Below, piece after piece: positions 10,738 through 20,491 of a stretch of DNA of 64,000 nucleotides. How positions within the stretch are numbered: position 1 is the stretch's first letter; each line of letters opens with the position of its first letter. A program made the position numbers and the translations under genes. Origin of the DNA: Vanessa cardui (lineage: Eukaryota; Arthropoda; Insecta; Lepidoptera; Nymphalidae); contig NC_061131.1 of the NCBI RefSeq assembly GCF_905220365.1, positions 12,933,318 through 12,997,317 on the forward strand, in the 5' to 3' direction. Below the pieces are notes generated by a model that was given only the letters and a program-made list of their open reading frames with translations, was not told the DNA's origin and made no database searches.

Positions 10738-10915
10738 GTAACTTTATTCAAGTAGGCTTTTAAAAGCACTATTGAATCGTCATTTAACAACTACATATGT
10801 TAAGTGAAGCTACCACCGTTTCGGAAAGTTGATTCTATCAAGAAGAACTGACAAGATACTCATTAGGTACTTTTTTTCAACATTTAAAAATACAATCATG
10901 TTAGTTAATTACAAA
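10738..10915 (-). mobile_element. LINE 3'-end fragment (CR1/Jockey-like)
   Basis: Reverse complement of the 57.3-kb copy. In plus-strand order the landmarks are CTTTATTCAAGTAGGC, AATCGTCATTTAAC, GAAGCTACCACCG and CAACATTTAAAAATACAATC. I infer the 3' end of a non-LTR retrotransposon because the copies share their 3' end and are truncated at varying 5' points. Confidence 0.65.
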
Positions 10916-11580
10916 CCCCCCATCCCCTGCAAACTTTCATAATAAAAATTAACATATATCTTTCCCTAGGGCTCAAATTATCCTCATTTTTAATTTAATT
11001 TAATCTAAGAGGTACAATAAGTGTTATTTTCACATGTACATATATTAGTGTATAGATATGATCCTAATTAGTGAAACTAACTTAAAAAATGTATAGAATA
11101 AAAGCAATTACAATACAAATATTTTTGAAATAGTCCAAGTATTAGCTATATCGAATAGAATCATTTACTTTTATGTACGTTTGTCACACGCGAGCGGGCG
11201 TGAACCCCTAACTTTTGTTTCGAAATTTGTCGCTGGCGAAATAGTTTTTCATATAGATTGTTCATTGAAAATTGATCTTTATTACAAAGTGAAAAGGGTC
11301 ATCTACGCAACACATCTGCATAGAGTGTATTAGCGTTTTGTGCAACATTTTATGCCTACGAGCAGTCCACAGTCATTCATTCGTGTTACGGTTCGTTCGA
11401 TTAACTTTGAAGCTGCGAAAAAAAATCAAATTCTAAATTCAAATTTAAAAAATCAGTTTAGTAATCAAAATAGAAAAAAAAAATTGAAAAGCAAGCATTT
11501 TTTTTAATTTCGAATGAAACAAAACTTTTTGGAACACGTAGAATTAAGAATAAAAAAATAAATTTCACGAACAAACACGG
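10916..11580. other. Unrecognised AT-rich stretch
   Basis: No supported feature between the LINE fragment and the next REP-B relic. Confidence 0.35.
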
Positions 11581-11775
11581 TCACTACTACCCAGAGATTA
11601 ATGCTGTAAGAAATATAAAGCATCTCTTATAACATCAAGGCTTTAGGAACTATTATTTTAATATGTTCTTATGTGTGTAGTAACACTGGCTCTTGCAATC
11701 TTTAAACCTAAACCCAACAATACCAGTAGTATTGGCGTTATAATATCACATGAGTGACTGATGATACGGCTATAT
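11581..11775 (+). repeat. REP-B, strongly diverged
   Basis: Recognised by the order of AATGCTGTAAGAAATAT, CTTTAGGAACTATTATTTTA, AACACTGGCTC and CAACAATACCAG. The 3' end is unclear. Confidence 0.45.
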
Positions 11776-12431
11776 TCTTAATCTGTATCTGGTTTGTATA
11801 TAAATAATTGTACCATCAAATACCTCGGTATTATGATATGTTTTCTTCTTTGATTACGAGGAAGAAGCTGGAAGGAACATGTTGAAACAAAATAGTATTT
11901 AGCACACGATTGATTTAAAAAAGTCTTTTGGAAAATTTAAAAGATGAAATTTGATATACATAAAATTAAAAGCTATTCGACTTCACTTACCTAATTGCTA
12001 TGACTAATTAGACTTTCACGTTATTAGACCAAATCGTGGATAAAACAAATTACTAAAATATATATAAAGGTAAATAGAAGCCTTCTCCGAATAATATAAT
12101 CTGTATAGTTGAATGTGATTTGAATAGTCGTTCCATTCAGCCATTTTGAGAGCGGAATGAAAAAAATTGCTGAACGGCAGAAATGCCGCCATCATTTCAT
12201 CTCGCGGTCACCGAGCAGGCCGTGTCGATTGCCTTTATAAATTTCAATTTTTTTTTTACCTGCATCGGAACACATTTTTCATTTGCATTAATTATACTCA
12301 TACAAATAGGTAAGTTTAATTTGTTTGCATTTTGCACACTACGTAATAGTTTGAAACATTTATAATTAGGTATATTTTGATTGTGATGTAACTTGGTACA
12401 ACCATTTATTTTTGTTGTTTGTAGGAGTAAT
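11776..12431. other. Unrecognised stretch
   Basis: Two overlapping frames on opposite strands at 12183-12466 partly run into the adjacent SINE and carry no motif. Confidence 0.35.
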
Positions 12432-12713
12432 ACAACATCAACAACAACAGCCTGTAAATTTCCCACTACTAGGCCTTAGCCTCCTCTCCCTTTGAGGAGG
12501 TTTGGAACATGTTCCACCAATGCGGGTTGGTGGCGTATAAATTTCGAAAAAATTCTATGCATTTAGACTTATGCAAGTTTCCTCACGATGCTTTCCTTCA
12601 CCGCTGAACATGAGATGAATTATAAACACAAAATAAGCACATGTATATTCAGTGGTGCCTGCTTGGGTTTGAACCCGCAATCATCGGTTAAGATGCCCGC
12701 GTTCTGACCACTA
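12432..12713 (-). mobile_element. SINE-A, (GTT)n tail, A-box end missing
   Basis: The tail reads as ACAACATCAACAACAACAG on plus. A few bases are deleted in the body at the CCAACCCGCATTGGAACAGC block. The first roughly 12 bases of the head are absent. Confidence 0.83.
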
Positions 12714-13199
12714 ATATTATACAAAAAAATACTAAATTTTTTAACATGTATTGCCTTAAATAGACACAATAATATAACCATAACAAAATAACTTAACAAA
12801 GATTTTAATCAAAAACCAAATTCCCTAAGCAAAGTCTCGGCTTCAGCTAGTTATATATAAATGTAATAATTAATTTATTATCATGATCATAACGTCGGAG
12901 GATTACAAGTGTTATATAATTTAATACATATATAACATTAGCTAAACATCGCTAGAACGTTGAAAGCAACCCTCAGTAATCGGATTAAACCAAATTGCGT
13001 CAGGGACACTTTCAATTTTATTCAAAAGTTACTTTGAGATGTAATACCTTTCGAAATTGATTTTGTAAAATTAAGTACCTATATAATAAGGTATTTTGTT
13101 GCATGGTATGAAAATGCTGTTATTGAAAAAATATTAATAGATAGGTCTAATATAAAAAAATAATTAAATAAGGAAGTACTATAAAATTTTTTGGACCTT

Positions 13200-13513
13200 T
13201 AGCTTTAAGAGTCGAGATGGCCCAGTGGTAAAAACGCGTGCATCTTAACCGATGATTGCGGGTCCAAACCCAGGCAGGCACCGCTGATTCATGTGCTTAA
13301 TTTGTGTTTATAATTCATCTCGTGCTCAGCGGTGAAGGAAAACATCGTTAGGAAACCTGCATGTGACAAATTTCATAGAAATTCTGCCACATGTGTATTC
13401 CACCAACCCGCATTGGAACAGCGTGGTGGAATATGTTCCAAACCATCTCCTCAAACGGAGAGGAGGCCTTTAGCTCAGCAGTGGGAAATTACAGGCTGTT
13501 GTTGATAGCTTTA
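13200..13513 (+). mobile_element. SINE-A, full length with target-site duplication
   Basis: Direct repeat TAGCTTTA at 13200-13207 and 13506-13513. The head has a good A box (TGGCCCAGTGG) and B box (GGTCCAAACCC). The body is intact and ends in GCTGTTGTTGA. One of the least damaged copies in the window. Confidence 0.9.
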
Positions 13514-13654
13514 TAGATGTAGTCCATTGATCTCAACCAAAGGTGGATTCTATAATGTCAAGATTGTTTTCATTACCTTATTTGTATTTGCAATACTTCT
13601 CGTTGATAGCCTTTTCTGCTTTGACTGACTTTTCTGATTGTCTGACTGCTTCCA

Positions 13655-13760
13655 TTCTCGGTGGTGAAGCAAAACATTGCTTGTAAACTACATTCATCAG
13701 ATAAAATTTCGAAACAGTTTTATGGTGGTGGAATAAATTGTACCTCTGTAACAACTGATA
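13655..13760 (+). mobile_element. SINE-A relic
   Basis: TTCTCGGTGGTGAAGCAAAACATTGC followed by GATAAAATTTCGAAACAG and TGGTGGTGGAATAAATTGT matches the middle of the SINE body at a low level. Head and tail are not visible. Confidence 0.45.
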
Positions 13761-14018
13761 TCCAGACTCTTGTTACCAGTTTTGTTAATAGAGTTTCACA
13801 TTTCGAACGATTATAATTACGAATAAAAAAATAATAAAAAAGTGAATTTTTTTCGTCAAAATAAAAATGATGAATCTGACATCAGTCCATTATTGTGTTC
13901 CCTTAGCTGATATTCTTTTAGTGTTCAATTGAATAAACTGTTATATCATTCGAAACTCTACAATAATTCTAGTAATTTCCAAAATAGTTTTCATTTCAAT
14001 TATTTCCCTCGGCCTAAG

Positions 14019-14175
14019 CGTTAGATTATTAATATTCAAATCATAAGTTCCCCAGACGGGTCTGAGACTTCGCAAATGTCAGCAATTAGACGAAGTACCG
14101 TCAGCGTAACAAGTAAGGTTAATTAGACGTGACGATCCTGAATTAATGATTTCTAATACTATATAATTATATTTG
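14019..14175. promoter_or_regulatory. Near-identical 90-bp element, copy 1
   Basis: From AAGTTCCCCAGACGGGTCTG (about 14049) to GTTAATTAGACGTGACGA, 91 bases match copy 2 at 16.16 kb with one mismatch. The 30 bases either side are only loosely similar. It contains ATTAG/TAATTA homeodomain-type words. A possible acceptor (TTCCCCAG) and donor (AACAAGTAAGG) bracket 57 bases, open in one frame. Interpretations: conserved regulatory element, small duplicated exon, or ncRNA. Function is unknown. Confidence 0.5.
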
Positions 14176-14795
14176 TATATTAAATTATTAGGTAAGTCAC
14201 TTTGCGTTAGAGGTGACTGTATCTCACTTGAGTATTGTTTTGTTAAATAAAAATTACCTTAGATTAATTCACGATCGTCAATGATGAGATTTATAAAGAA
14301 ATAACATCACTATAAATTACCTTTTCATATGAAACTCACGCATACATATGTATGTAAGTTAAATTCAATAAAGATGTACAAGTAGCGGCCTATCGCCACA
14401 ACAGCGATCTCTTCCTGGTAACTTTAAATCTTTCTTTTTTTCATTTTATAGACATTGCAATTAAAACAAAACGATTTATTTACAAAAAAAACTTTATCAA
14501 TTTTTGGATATCAGAGATAGCAGATAGATACAATAAGATAATTAGTTTATAGTAACTTAATATCTGATGATTTTTTATTAATAAAGTAGAACACACTATC
14601 GCTGTGTATTCTATTTTATTAATACATCGCAAATATTGAAACGAAATAACGGACCAATAGATGACAATTTAATTGCTTATTTGATGCAAATAGCCAGTTA
14701 TGTCATCATTAATGACATTTAAACAAATGTATGAATACGTAGTAAATACTAAAATCGGCGACCAAGCGTCAGGCTGTATACACTGTATAATATAT
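14176..14795. other. Unrecognised, with one small dispersed word
   Basis: Around 14375-14435, GCGGCCTATCGCCACAACAG followed by CGATCTCTTCC matches a scrap near 20160-20215 (GCGGCCTTATCGC ... GTGATCTC). This is likely a relic of a dispersed repeat. The rest is unrecognised. Confidence 0.35.
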
Positions 14796-15129
14796 TAACT
14801 ACTTATGACATTAACAGTCTCTAAATTTCCCACTGCTCGGCTAATGCCTCCTCACCCTTGGAGTAGAAGGTTTGGAGCATACTCCACAACGCTGCTCCAA
14901 TGCGGGTAGGTTATAATTTAAGTTAAAGTTATGCAAATGTGACAGAATTTCGTTGAAATCAGAAACATATAGGCCCATCGCGATGTTTAACTGCGAGCAC
15001 GAGATAAACACATTTTAAGCACATGAAAATTCAGTGGTGCTTGCCTAGGCTTGAAACCTAAATCATCGGTTAATATGCACGTGTTTTAACCACTGGACCA
15101 TCTCGTCTCAGTAAGTAACTACTTATGAC
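14796..15129 (-). mobile_element. SINE-A with 14-bp perfect target-site duplication
   Basis: TAACTACTTATGAC occurs at 14796-14809 and 15116-15129, directly bounding the element. The body has a small deletion and substitutions. The head reads CTGAGACGAGATGGTCCAGTGG on the minus strand. This is the longest clean target duplication of any SINE here. Confidence 0.93.
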
Positions 15130-15235
15130 CTAGATAAACCATCGAAGCTTAATAAACCAAAAAATATTTTAGTACTTTTTCTCTTGATCAATTCTCACTG
15201 GAAGTATTATTTTTATCTAAATTACAATTCATTTA

Positions 15236-15345
15236 TCGGACGGACAAAAAATTGGCTAACTGAAGGTAAGTGGTTTTACCAATGACTTTGGCGCTGTGGG
15301 AAATATTAACCATTTCTTACATACTGGGAGCTAAGTTACTTAACA
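15236..15345 (+). repeat. REP-B 5' fragment
   Basis: GGCTAACTGAAGGTAAGTGG, TTGGCGCTGTGGGAAATATT and ACATACTGGGAGCTAAG match the first 110 bases of the family. The remainder is absent. Confidence 0.6.
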
Positions 15346-15539
15346 TATAGTATTCAAACTATTATCCAAATTCTACCCCCTCAGGTAAATTAAAAGTTAT
15401 CTTTGTTCTCCAAACTCAAACCATCTCAATACAAAATTACATAAGTATAAATCTGTAAATAGTTTAAGTGTGAAGAGGCAGACTATTTTTTGAATTTGTA
15501 ATATTAGTATAGCACCCCCATCCCGTCGTTACCATCGTC

Positions 15540-15775
15540 GCCACCATGACGAGGAATAGCGGAGCTGCCGGGAACTGGGGGCCGTGGCTTGCGTGTATTG
15601 CGGATAGGGGAATTGCCCTTAATCGCCACGCTGGGCAGGCGTATTGGCATTCGCAGGACGGAGCTTCTCGCACCTGTGACGCTGCTGCCCGTCATCGGCC
15701 TGTGGATGTATATAGGTGGCGTACACTTGGAGAGGCATAAGTCCAGCAGTGGACAAAAACGGACTGATGATAAAT
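15540..15775 (+). mobile_element. RTE-type LINE 3' end (degenerate), GC-rich 5' part
   Basis: The last 65 bases encode WRTLGEA, a stop, then VQQWTKTD and tandem stops (TGATGA). This is the characteristic C-terminal signature of RTE-clade LINE reverse transcriptases in Lepidoptera, and the copy at 59.4 kb has the same ending. The in-frame stop makes it a pseudogene. The preceding 170 bases (15540-15705) are much richer in G+C than anything nearby, and I could not assign them to the RTE protein. Four overlapping short frames on both strands here are by-products. Confidence 0.55.
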
Positions 15776-15894
15776 ATTGGTATACACAATCCATCCATTT
15801 TCTTTAAACTGAGTATAATACTATAACAATCAAAACATATTAAATTTCGTGTAAAACTAAAGTTGTTATTGAACTAAAATTAATGAAATACAGT

Positions 15895-16060
15895 TGAGTA
15901 GAGGTGTCTCTCCTCTTAAGGAGAAGTTTAGGATCTTATTGGACCACATTGATTTAAAGCAGCTTTAGTAGGAGGCATATTCAGATTTCAAAACCTAAAT
16001 TATATACAAATTAAACTTAAAAGTCAGACTTGCTTGTCTGCGTTCTATCCACTGGCTATT
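15895..16060 (-). mobile_element. SINE-A, heavily decayed
   Basis: Plus-strand TCTCTCCTCTTAAGGAGAAG, TTTAGGATCTTATTGGACCAC and a terminal TTCTATCCACTGGCTA follow the antisense order of the family at low identity. Confidence 0.4.
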
Positions 16061-16130
16061 TTTATAAATTGTTACGATATATTTCTTTGTTTTAATTTAA
16101 ATTATTTTTCTAAGAACCAGCGTTGGATTA

Positions 16131-16285
16131 TTTTAATATTCAAATCATGATAAGTTCCCCAGACGGGTCTGAGACTTCGCAAATGTCAGCAATTAGACGA
16201 AGTACCGTCAGCGTAACAAGTAAGGTTAATTAGATGTGACGACCTTTAACGAATGATGTCATAATGATATAATTATATTAGTTCC
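16131..16285. promoter_or_regulatory. Near-identical 90-bp element, copy 2
   Basis: Second copy of the element at 14.05 kb, same orientation, about 2.1 kb away. The only difference in the core is C to T in TTAGATGTGACGA. The upstream flank has a small insertion (AATCATGATAAGT for AATCATAAGT), which places an ATG in frame with the open reading. That frame (SSPDGSETSQMSAIRRSTVS and onward) ends at TAG after the putative donor. Confidence 0.5.
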
Positions 16286-16477
16286 TGTGATTGATTTATA
16301 ACTTGTATATGAATGTATTTAAAATTTTATATATTTTAACAGGTCTTTCTTTTTTATGTTTAACTTTATCTCAGATTAATCGGTCATATTTTATAAAGAA
16401 GCAACTAGAAAATTACAATAACTATAAATATATTACAATTTTTTTTGAATATTTTAAGTGCACTTGCTATCTCACTA

Positions 16478-16552
16478 ATCAGCTCAGTGGCACGCCTTGG
16501 GATAGGCCTAAGTCCGTGGAATAATACAGGCGGATCATGATGATGATGATAT
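16478..16552 (+). mobile_element. LINE 3' tail fragment with (TGA)n
   Basis: CCTAAGTCCGTGGAATAATACAGGC followed by GGATCATGATGATGATGATA resembles the ending of RTE-type LINEs, where a Gln-Gln-Trp coding end is followed by a short TGA repeat. Only about 75 bases survive. Confidence 0.5.
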
Positions 16553-16730
16553 TTATTGCTCCCTCTGCTGGCGTTAACAGCGGTGCAGATTGAGGTGACG
16601 TCATCAAGATAAGGGGAGAACTCTTATGAATGTTGTCAGAAAAGTCAGAATATAATTGCTGTTCTAAACTATGTAAATATAAAGACGATTATACACATAG
16701 CCTCTATTCAGAAAAGTAAAGTCAGCGCCA

Positions 16731-17016
16731 CCTAACCAAACTACGTAGTAACTTACTCCTTTAGCCTTGCTGTAATGTTAGATAACTCTGCATTATCTAT
16801 GCATTTTACACGGGAAACATTCCAAGGAATTGTTTGTTTTAATCCTATCAGCTAAATTAAAAAGTAAAGCTAACCTAACCTAACCTAACCAAACTACGTA
16901 GTAACTTACTCCTTTAGCCTTGCTGTAATGTTAGATAACTCTGCATTATCTATGCATTTTACACGGGAAACATTCCAAGGAATTGTTTGTTTTAATCCTA
17001 TCAGCTAAATTAAAAA
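16731..17016. repeat. Perfect 133-bp direct repeat around a TTAGG-type tract
   Basis: 16731-16863 and 16884-17016 are identical in every base I compared (offset 153). The junction holds CTAACCTAACCTAACCTAACC (16870-16890), four CCTAA units, which is the insect telomere repeat read on the C-rich strand. No other region repeats this unit. The identity implies a very recent duplication, gene conversion or an assembly artefact. Confidence 0.93.
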
Positions 17017-17802
17017 ATATTATTTTTAAGCAACTTTACTCCACCTGGACGCCCTGCGATAAATTAATTCAATATATAGCAAATATATCACGTACATTTA
17101 ATGCTGCAGTACTATTTTATAAGAATTCACTCCGTATCTCACTCGTGAAATGTCGACAACCGGCTTACAGGGATACGCGATTTTAGTACGTGAATCGTTA
17201 TAGTTATTAATATATGCAATGCTGTTATCATATTCTGATACATCACACTCATGTTCGGCGGCTATTGTCGAGTTTCATTTCAATAAATACCTAGATCGGC
17301 TGATAAAATAAAAACTCCGTATATTGTTGCGGTATAAATGAACAGGAAAACCAACTTAATTATTTGAATATAGTAAAATGTGCCAATTTTTATGTTACAA
17401 TAAATTTATGTATATATGTCAAATGGAAGTAGGCATTGCTAATCACATAAATGCTATAGCGAATTCTCCAGACTCATCTCCTATCAACTGTCACGATATT
17501 ATTAAACTTCACTTACTATCAGAGTCAACTCAGGACATGATTGCACAAGTTTTGCAAACGGCATATTGTGGCCAACAAGACGCTAAATGAGAAAAGTTAT
17601 GTATCGGTGTTGTGATTATTTGGATTTCACTATGTGCTAGTTTTTTGTGCGGCGAATTTATTCAAATAAATGAACCTATACTTTTTTTAAAGTCCTCGTT
17701 AATTGTAGGAACACTTAATCTGCACTAATGTAATAACTGTTTGTCTCTAACGCTTTGACGGTCTAAGTACTCGACCTAGATATGCATACTTATATTTTAC
17801 GA
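17017..17802. other. Unrecognised stretch with one 70-codon frame
   Basis: The frame at 17378-17590 has fairly ordinary amino-acid composition (it includes IANSPDSSPINCHDIIKL) but no motif, no neighbouring exon signals and no homology I recognise. I do not call it a gene. Confidence 0.3.
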
Positions 17803-18050
17803 GGTGGTAGGGCCTTGTCCAAGTCCGTCTTTGTAGGTATCACTTACTCATCACATATTGTACCGTCAAACAACAGCAATCGGTGAATGAGCCAGTGTAA
17901 CTACAGGCACAAGGGACATAATTCCCAAAGTTTGTAGCGGATCGTCGATGTAAGGAATGGTTAATATTTCTTGCAGCGCCATTGTCTATGGGTGCTAGTG
18001 ACCAAGTACCATCAGGGGGCCCATATACTCGTCCACTAACCTATACCATA
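17803..18050 (-). repeat. REP-B, near full length
   Basis: Plus strand runs GAGGTGGTAGGGCCTTGTCC, GGTATCACTTACTCATCAC, GAGCCAGTGTAACTACAGGC, GATGTAAGGAATGGTTAATA and CATCAGGGGGCCCATATACT: the whole family in antisense order. Confidence 0.85.
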
Positions 18051-19283
18051 AAAAGCATATACACATCTACTGTCGAATGTTATTAAATTTGCTATGAAGA
18101 AAACGTAAAGCCCAAGGAAAGAACATAGAGTAAATATTTACACGTAAAACATGACGCCTAGCCCCTTTAACGATAGCGTAGCCACGTGTCAACTAGTTTG
18201 TAATAAATCTAGGCTGTAAGCCGATTGTAAGCAAAGCATTCGATTTATAATAAAACACAAACAATGTCGATCGTTTATAATCTTTTAATTTCAACTATGA
18301 CTGTAATTTTTAAAACCGGTGAAATATTATATAAAATTAATATTATATAAATATTTCGTGATAATTAATACATTAGTATCATGATAATTAAAGTCATATT
18401 ACTCACAATAATTTTAAACCCTAAAGCTTTAATTATATTTTATGTTACATATTTCTAATGTAAAGGTAAACACTTTATTAATTACTAGTTATACGGCGTT
18501 GAATCTTTCTTTCAATTAGTTTTGTTCCTTATCACTTCAACTATCTACCGTTGAAAGTCCCAACAAAATAGATCCAGCCGTTCCACAGATATCCCGAAAC
18601 AAATAGCCAGACTGACAGATAGACCAAAGTTGTTAATAATTGATAATATTTTGATATATGTACCATATATGCATAAACGCATACGCATTTAGTAAAAAGC
18701 GGTTATTTTAATATTTCAAACTGACACTCCAATTTTAATACATGTATAAATATTGTCACAGCATGATTACAGAGTACACACAATGAAATCGGTATACGCA
18801 TCAGAGATGCAAACTCTGATAAAAAATAATACATGGCAGGCCTTTGATACAGGAGGCATAACGAAGCAATTCCGTCTTCGCTGAGAAATGAATCCTAAAT
18901 TAGAAAACTTTTTCCGACCACAATTTGATCAGTGTTACCAGCTTAGTTCTCGTTAAATAATTTCCAACTACTCTTTGTATTCTGTTGTTTATTTCTCTGG
19001 GAGATTTTGTTTGTTAGTTTTTTTAATTTAATATTTTGCAGTTAGTTTTTTTATTTGTTTGAAATAAGTTTTTATAATATTAGTAGAGACGAATACAATG
19101 AATAGGACAGTGTGCCAAAATTGGTACAAAAAGAGAATCGAAGTAAATCTTTGTAAGTTTTTCTCTACTACCAGAACTATGCGGTCAGACTGCCAAGGCA
19201 ATATATACATAAGCATTAAATTAATTTCTCATGGAAAAAAGAAACGGAAGATTTCTAGGCAGAATCTACATTTCGCCAGTGAA
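18051..19283. other. Unrecognised AT-rich stretch
   Basis: A weak RTE-S-like scrap (AGATCCAGCCGTTCCACAGAT and GACTGACAGATAGACC) lies near 18570-18630. The frames at 19028-19216 and 19098-19313 overlap on opposite strands and carry no motif. Confidence 0.35.
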
Positions 19284-19470
19284 GTAACAGCCTGCAAATG
19301 TTCCACTTTCTAACGAAAAAACCTCTTCAATTGAGTAAAAGATTTGGTTGCGATTTGACGGTTAGTCCTCATATGACAGAATTTTATTTAAATTAGATAG
19401 ATGTAGAGGAGTTATTATTACAAATTGAGCGCATGGAAAATAGTTGGTGCTTTCTTGGATTTGTACACGC
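19284..19470 (-). mobile_element. SINE-A, decayed, head-to-head with next copy
   Basis: AGTAACAGCCTGCAAATGTTCC, AACCTCTTCAATTGAG and TTGGTGCTTTCTTGGATTTG follow the antisense SINE order. It abuts the younger plus-strand copy at 19476. Confidence 0.5.
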
Positions 19471-19475
19471 TATTC

Positions 19476-19766
19476 GAGTTGTGATGGCCCAGTGGTTAGA
19501 ACGCGTGCATTTTAATCGATGATTTCGGGTTCAATCCCAGGCAAGCATCACTTTATATATGTGCTTAATTTTGTTATATAATTCATCTCGTGCTCGGCGG
19601 TGAAGGAAGACATCGTAAGGAAACCTGCATGTGTCCAATTTCATCAAAATCCTGCCACATATGCATCCCACCAACCCGCATTGGAACAGCGTGGTGGAAT
19701 ATGTTCCAAACCCAAACAGTGTGTTATTTGAAGGCTGTTACTTTACTTTACTTTACATTACTTTAT
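19476..19766 (+). mobile_element. SINE-A with short 3' deletion and (CTTTA)n tail
   Basis: Head and body are intact to CCAAACCCAAACAGTGTG, where the family block around the CTCC/GGAG hairpin and CAGCAGTGGG is missing. The tail resumes with GGCTGTTACTTTACTTTACT. Confidence 0.85.
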
Positions 19767-20318
19767 CATTGGGTAAAACGGTAAATTAAAATTTTATTTT
19801 GGACTTTACAAAGGGCCACTCCAAAGAGTATGTGTACTGCAAATGACTATATTATGATTTGTTTCCTATATTTTATGACTGCATATAAGAATGTGTCTTT
19901 TTATGCCGCAAGTATTGAGAATTTTAAAGTCTAGCCTAGAGCTTAGCCTAGAGCTAAGGAAGTAGAATGTTCGGCGCTGATGTTGGAAATGCAGAATACT
20001 GCGTCTTTTTCTATTGAATACAAAAACCTTAAAGATAGAAAGAGTCAAATCTATTTAAGTGAACATTATTTAGAAAAAAACATTAATTGTTTTTAAATAC
20101 TTTTCTGAACAACATATGTGTAACTAATAACATAATAGGAACCAAAAAAGAAACAGGAAACGGTGTGCAAAGGCGGCCTTATCGCTAATAGTGATCTCAA
20201 AGAGACATTTTTCCGTGAAAGTGCAAATATGATACAGGAGATAAGAACTCTTTAATTTGAATATTTATATTAACTTTTGATAATAAATTACACGTAACTT
20301 TACATATTGGGGTGTATA
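19767..20318. other. Unrecognised, with a repeat scrap near 20160
   Basis: GGCGGCCTTATCGCTAATAG near 20170 matches the scrap at 14.39 kb. Otherwise nothing is visible. Confidence 0.3.
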
Positions 20319-20491
20319 TGTCACAGTGAGATTACAAAATCCGTTAGATTACAATCTTACGAGACAGATCCCATCGATAGATTACAATATAGCGAAAAAT
20401 GATAATTTAAATTGCAATCATATTTCTCAATTCACAATATTTCTGACGACACAGATTGTAATGTAACGAATTTTGTAATCTTACGGTGACA
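20319..20491. mobile_element. 173-bp MITE with 39-bp terminal inverted repeats
   Basis: Left end (20319-20357) begins TGTCACAGTGAGATTACAAA. The right end (20453-20491) is its reverse complement at 35 of 39 positions. The interior is only 95 bases and non-coding. It must be moved by a transposase encoded elsewhere. The superfamily is not assigned because the target duplication is ambiguous (ATATG versus CATGT flanks). Confidence 0.8.

Noticed and set aside
15464..15807. Four overlapping ORFs on both strands
   Set aside because: All cover the GC-rich block and the RTE 3' end. Open frames on several frames at once reflect composition, and the RTE frame itself has an internal stop.
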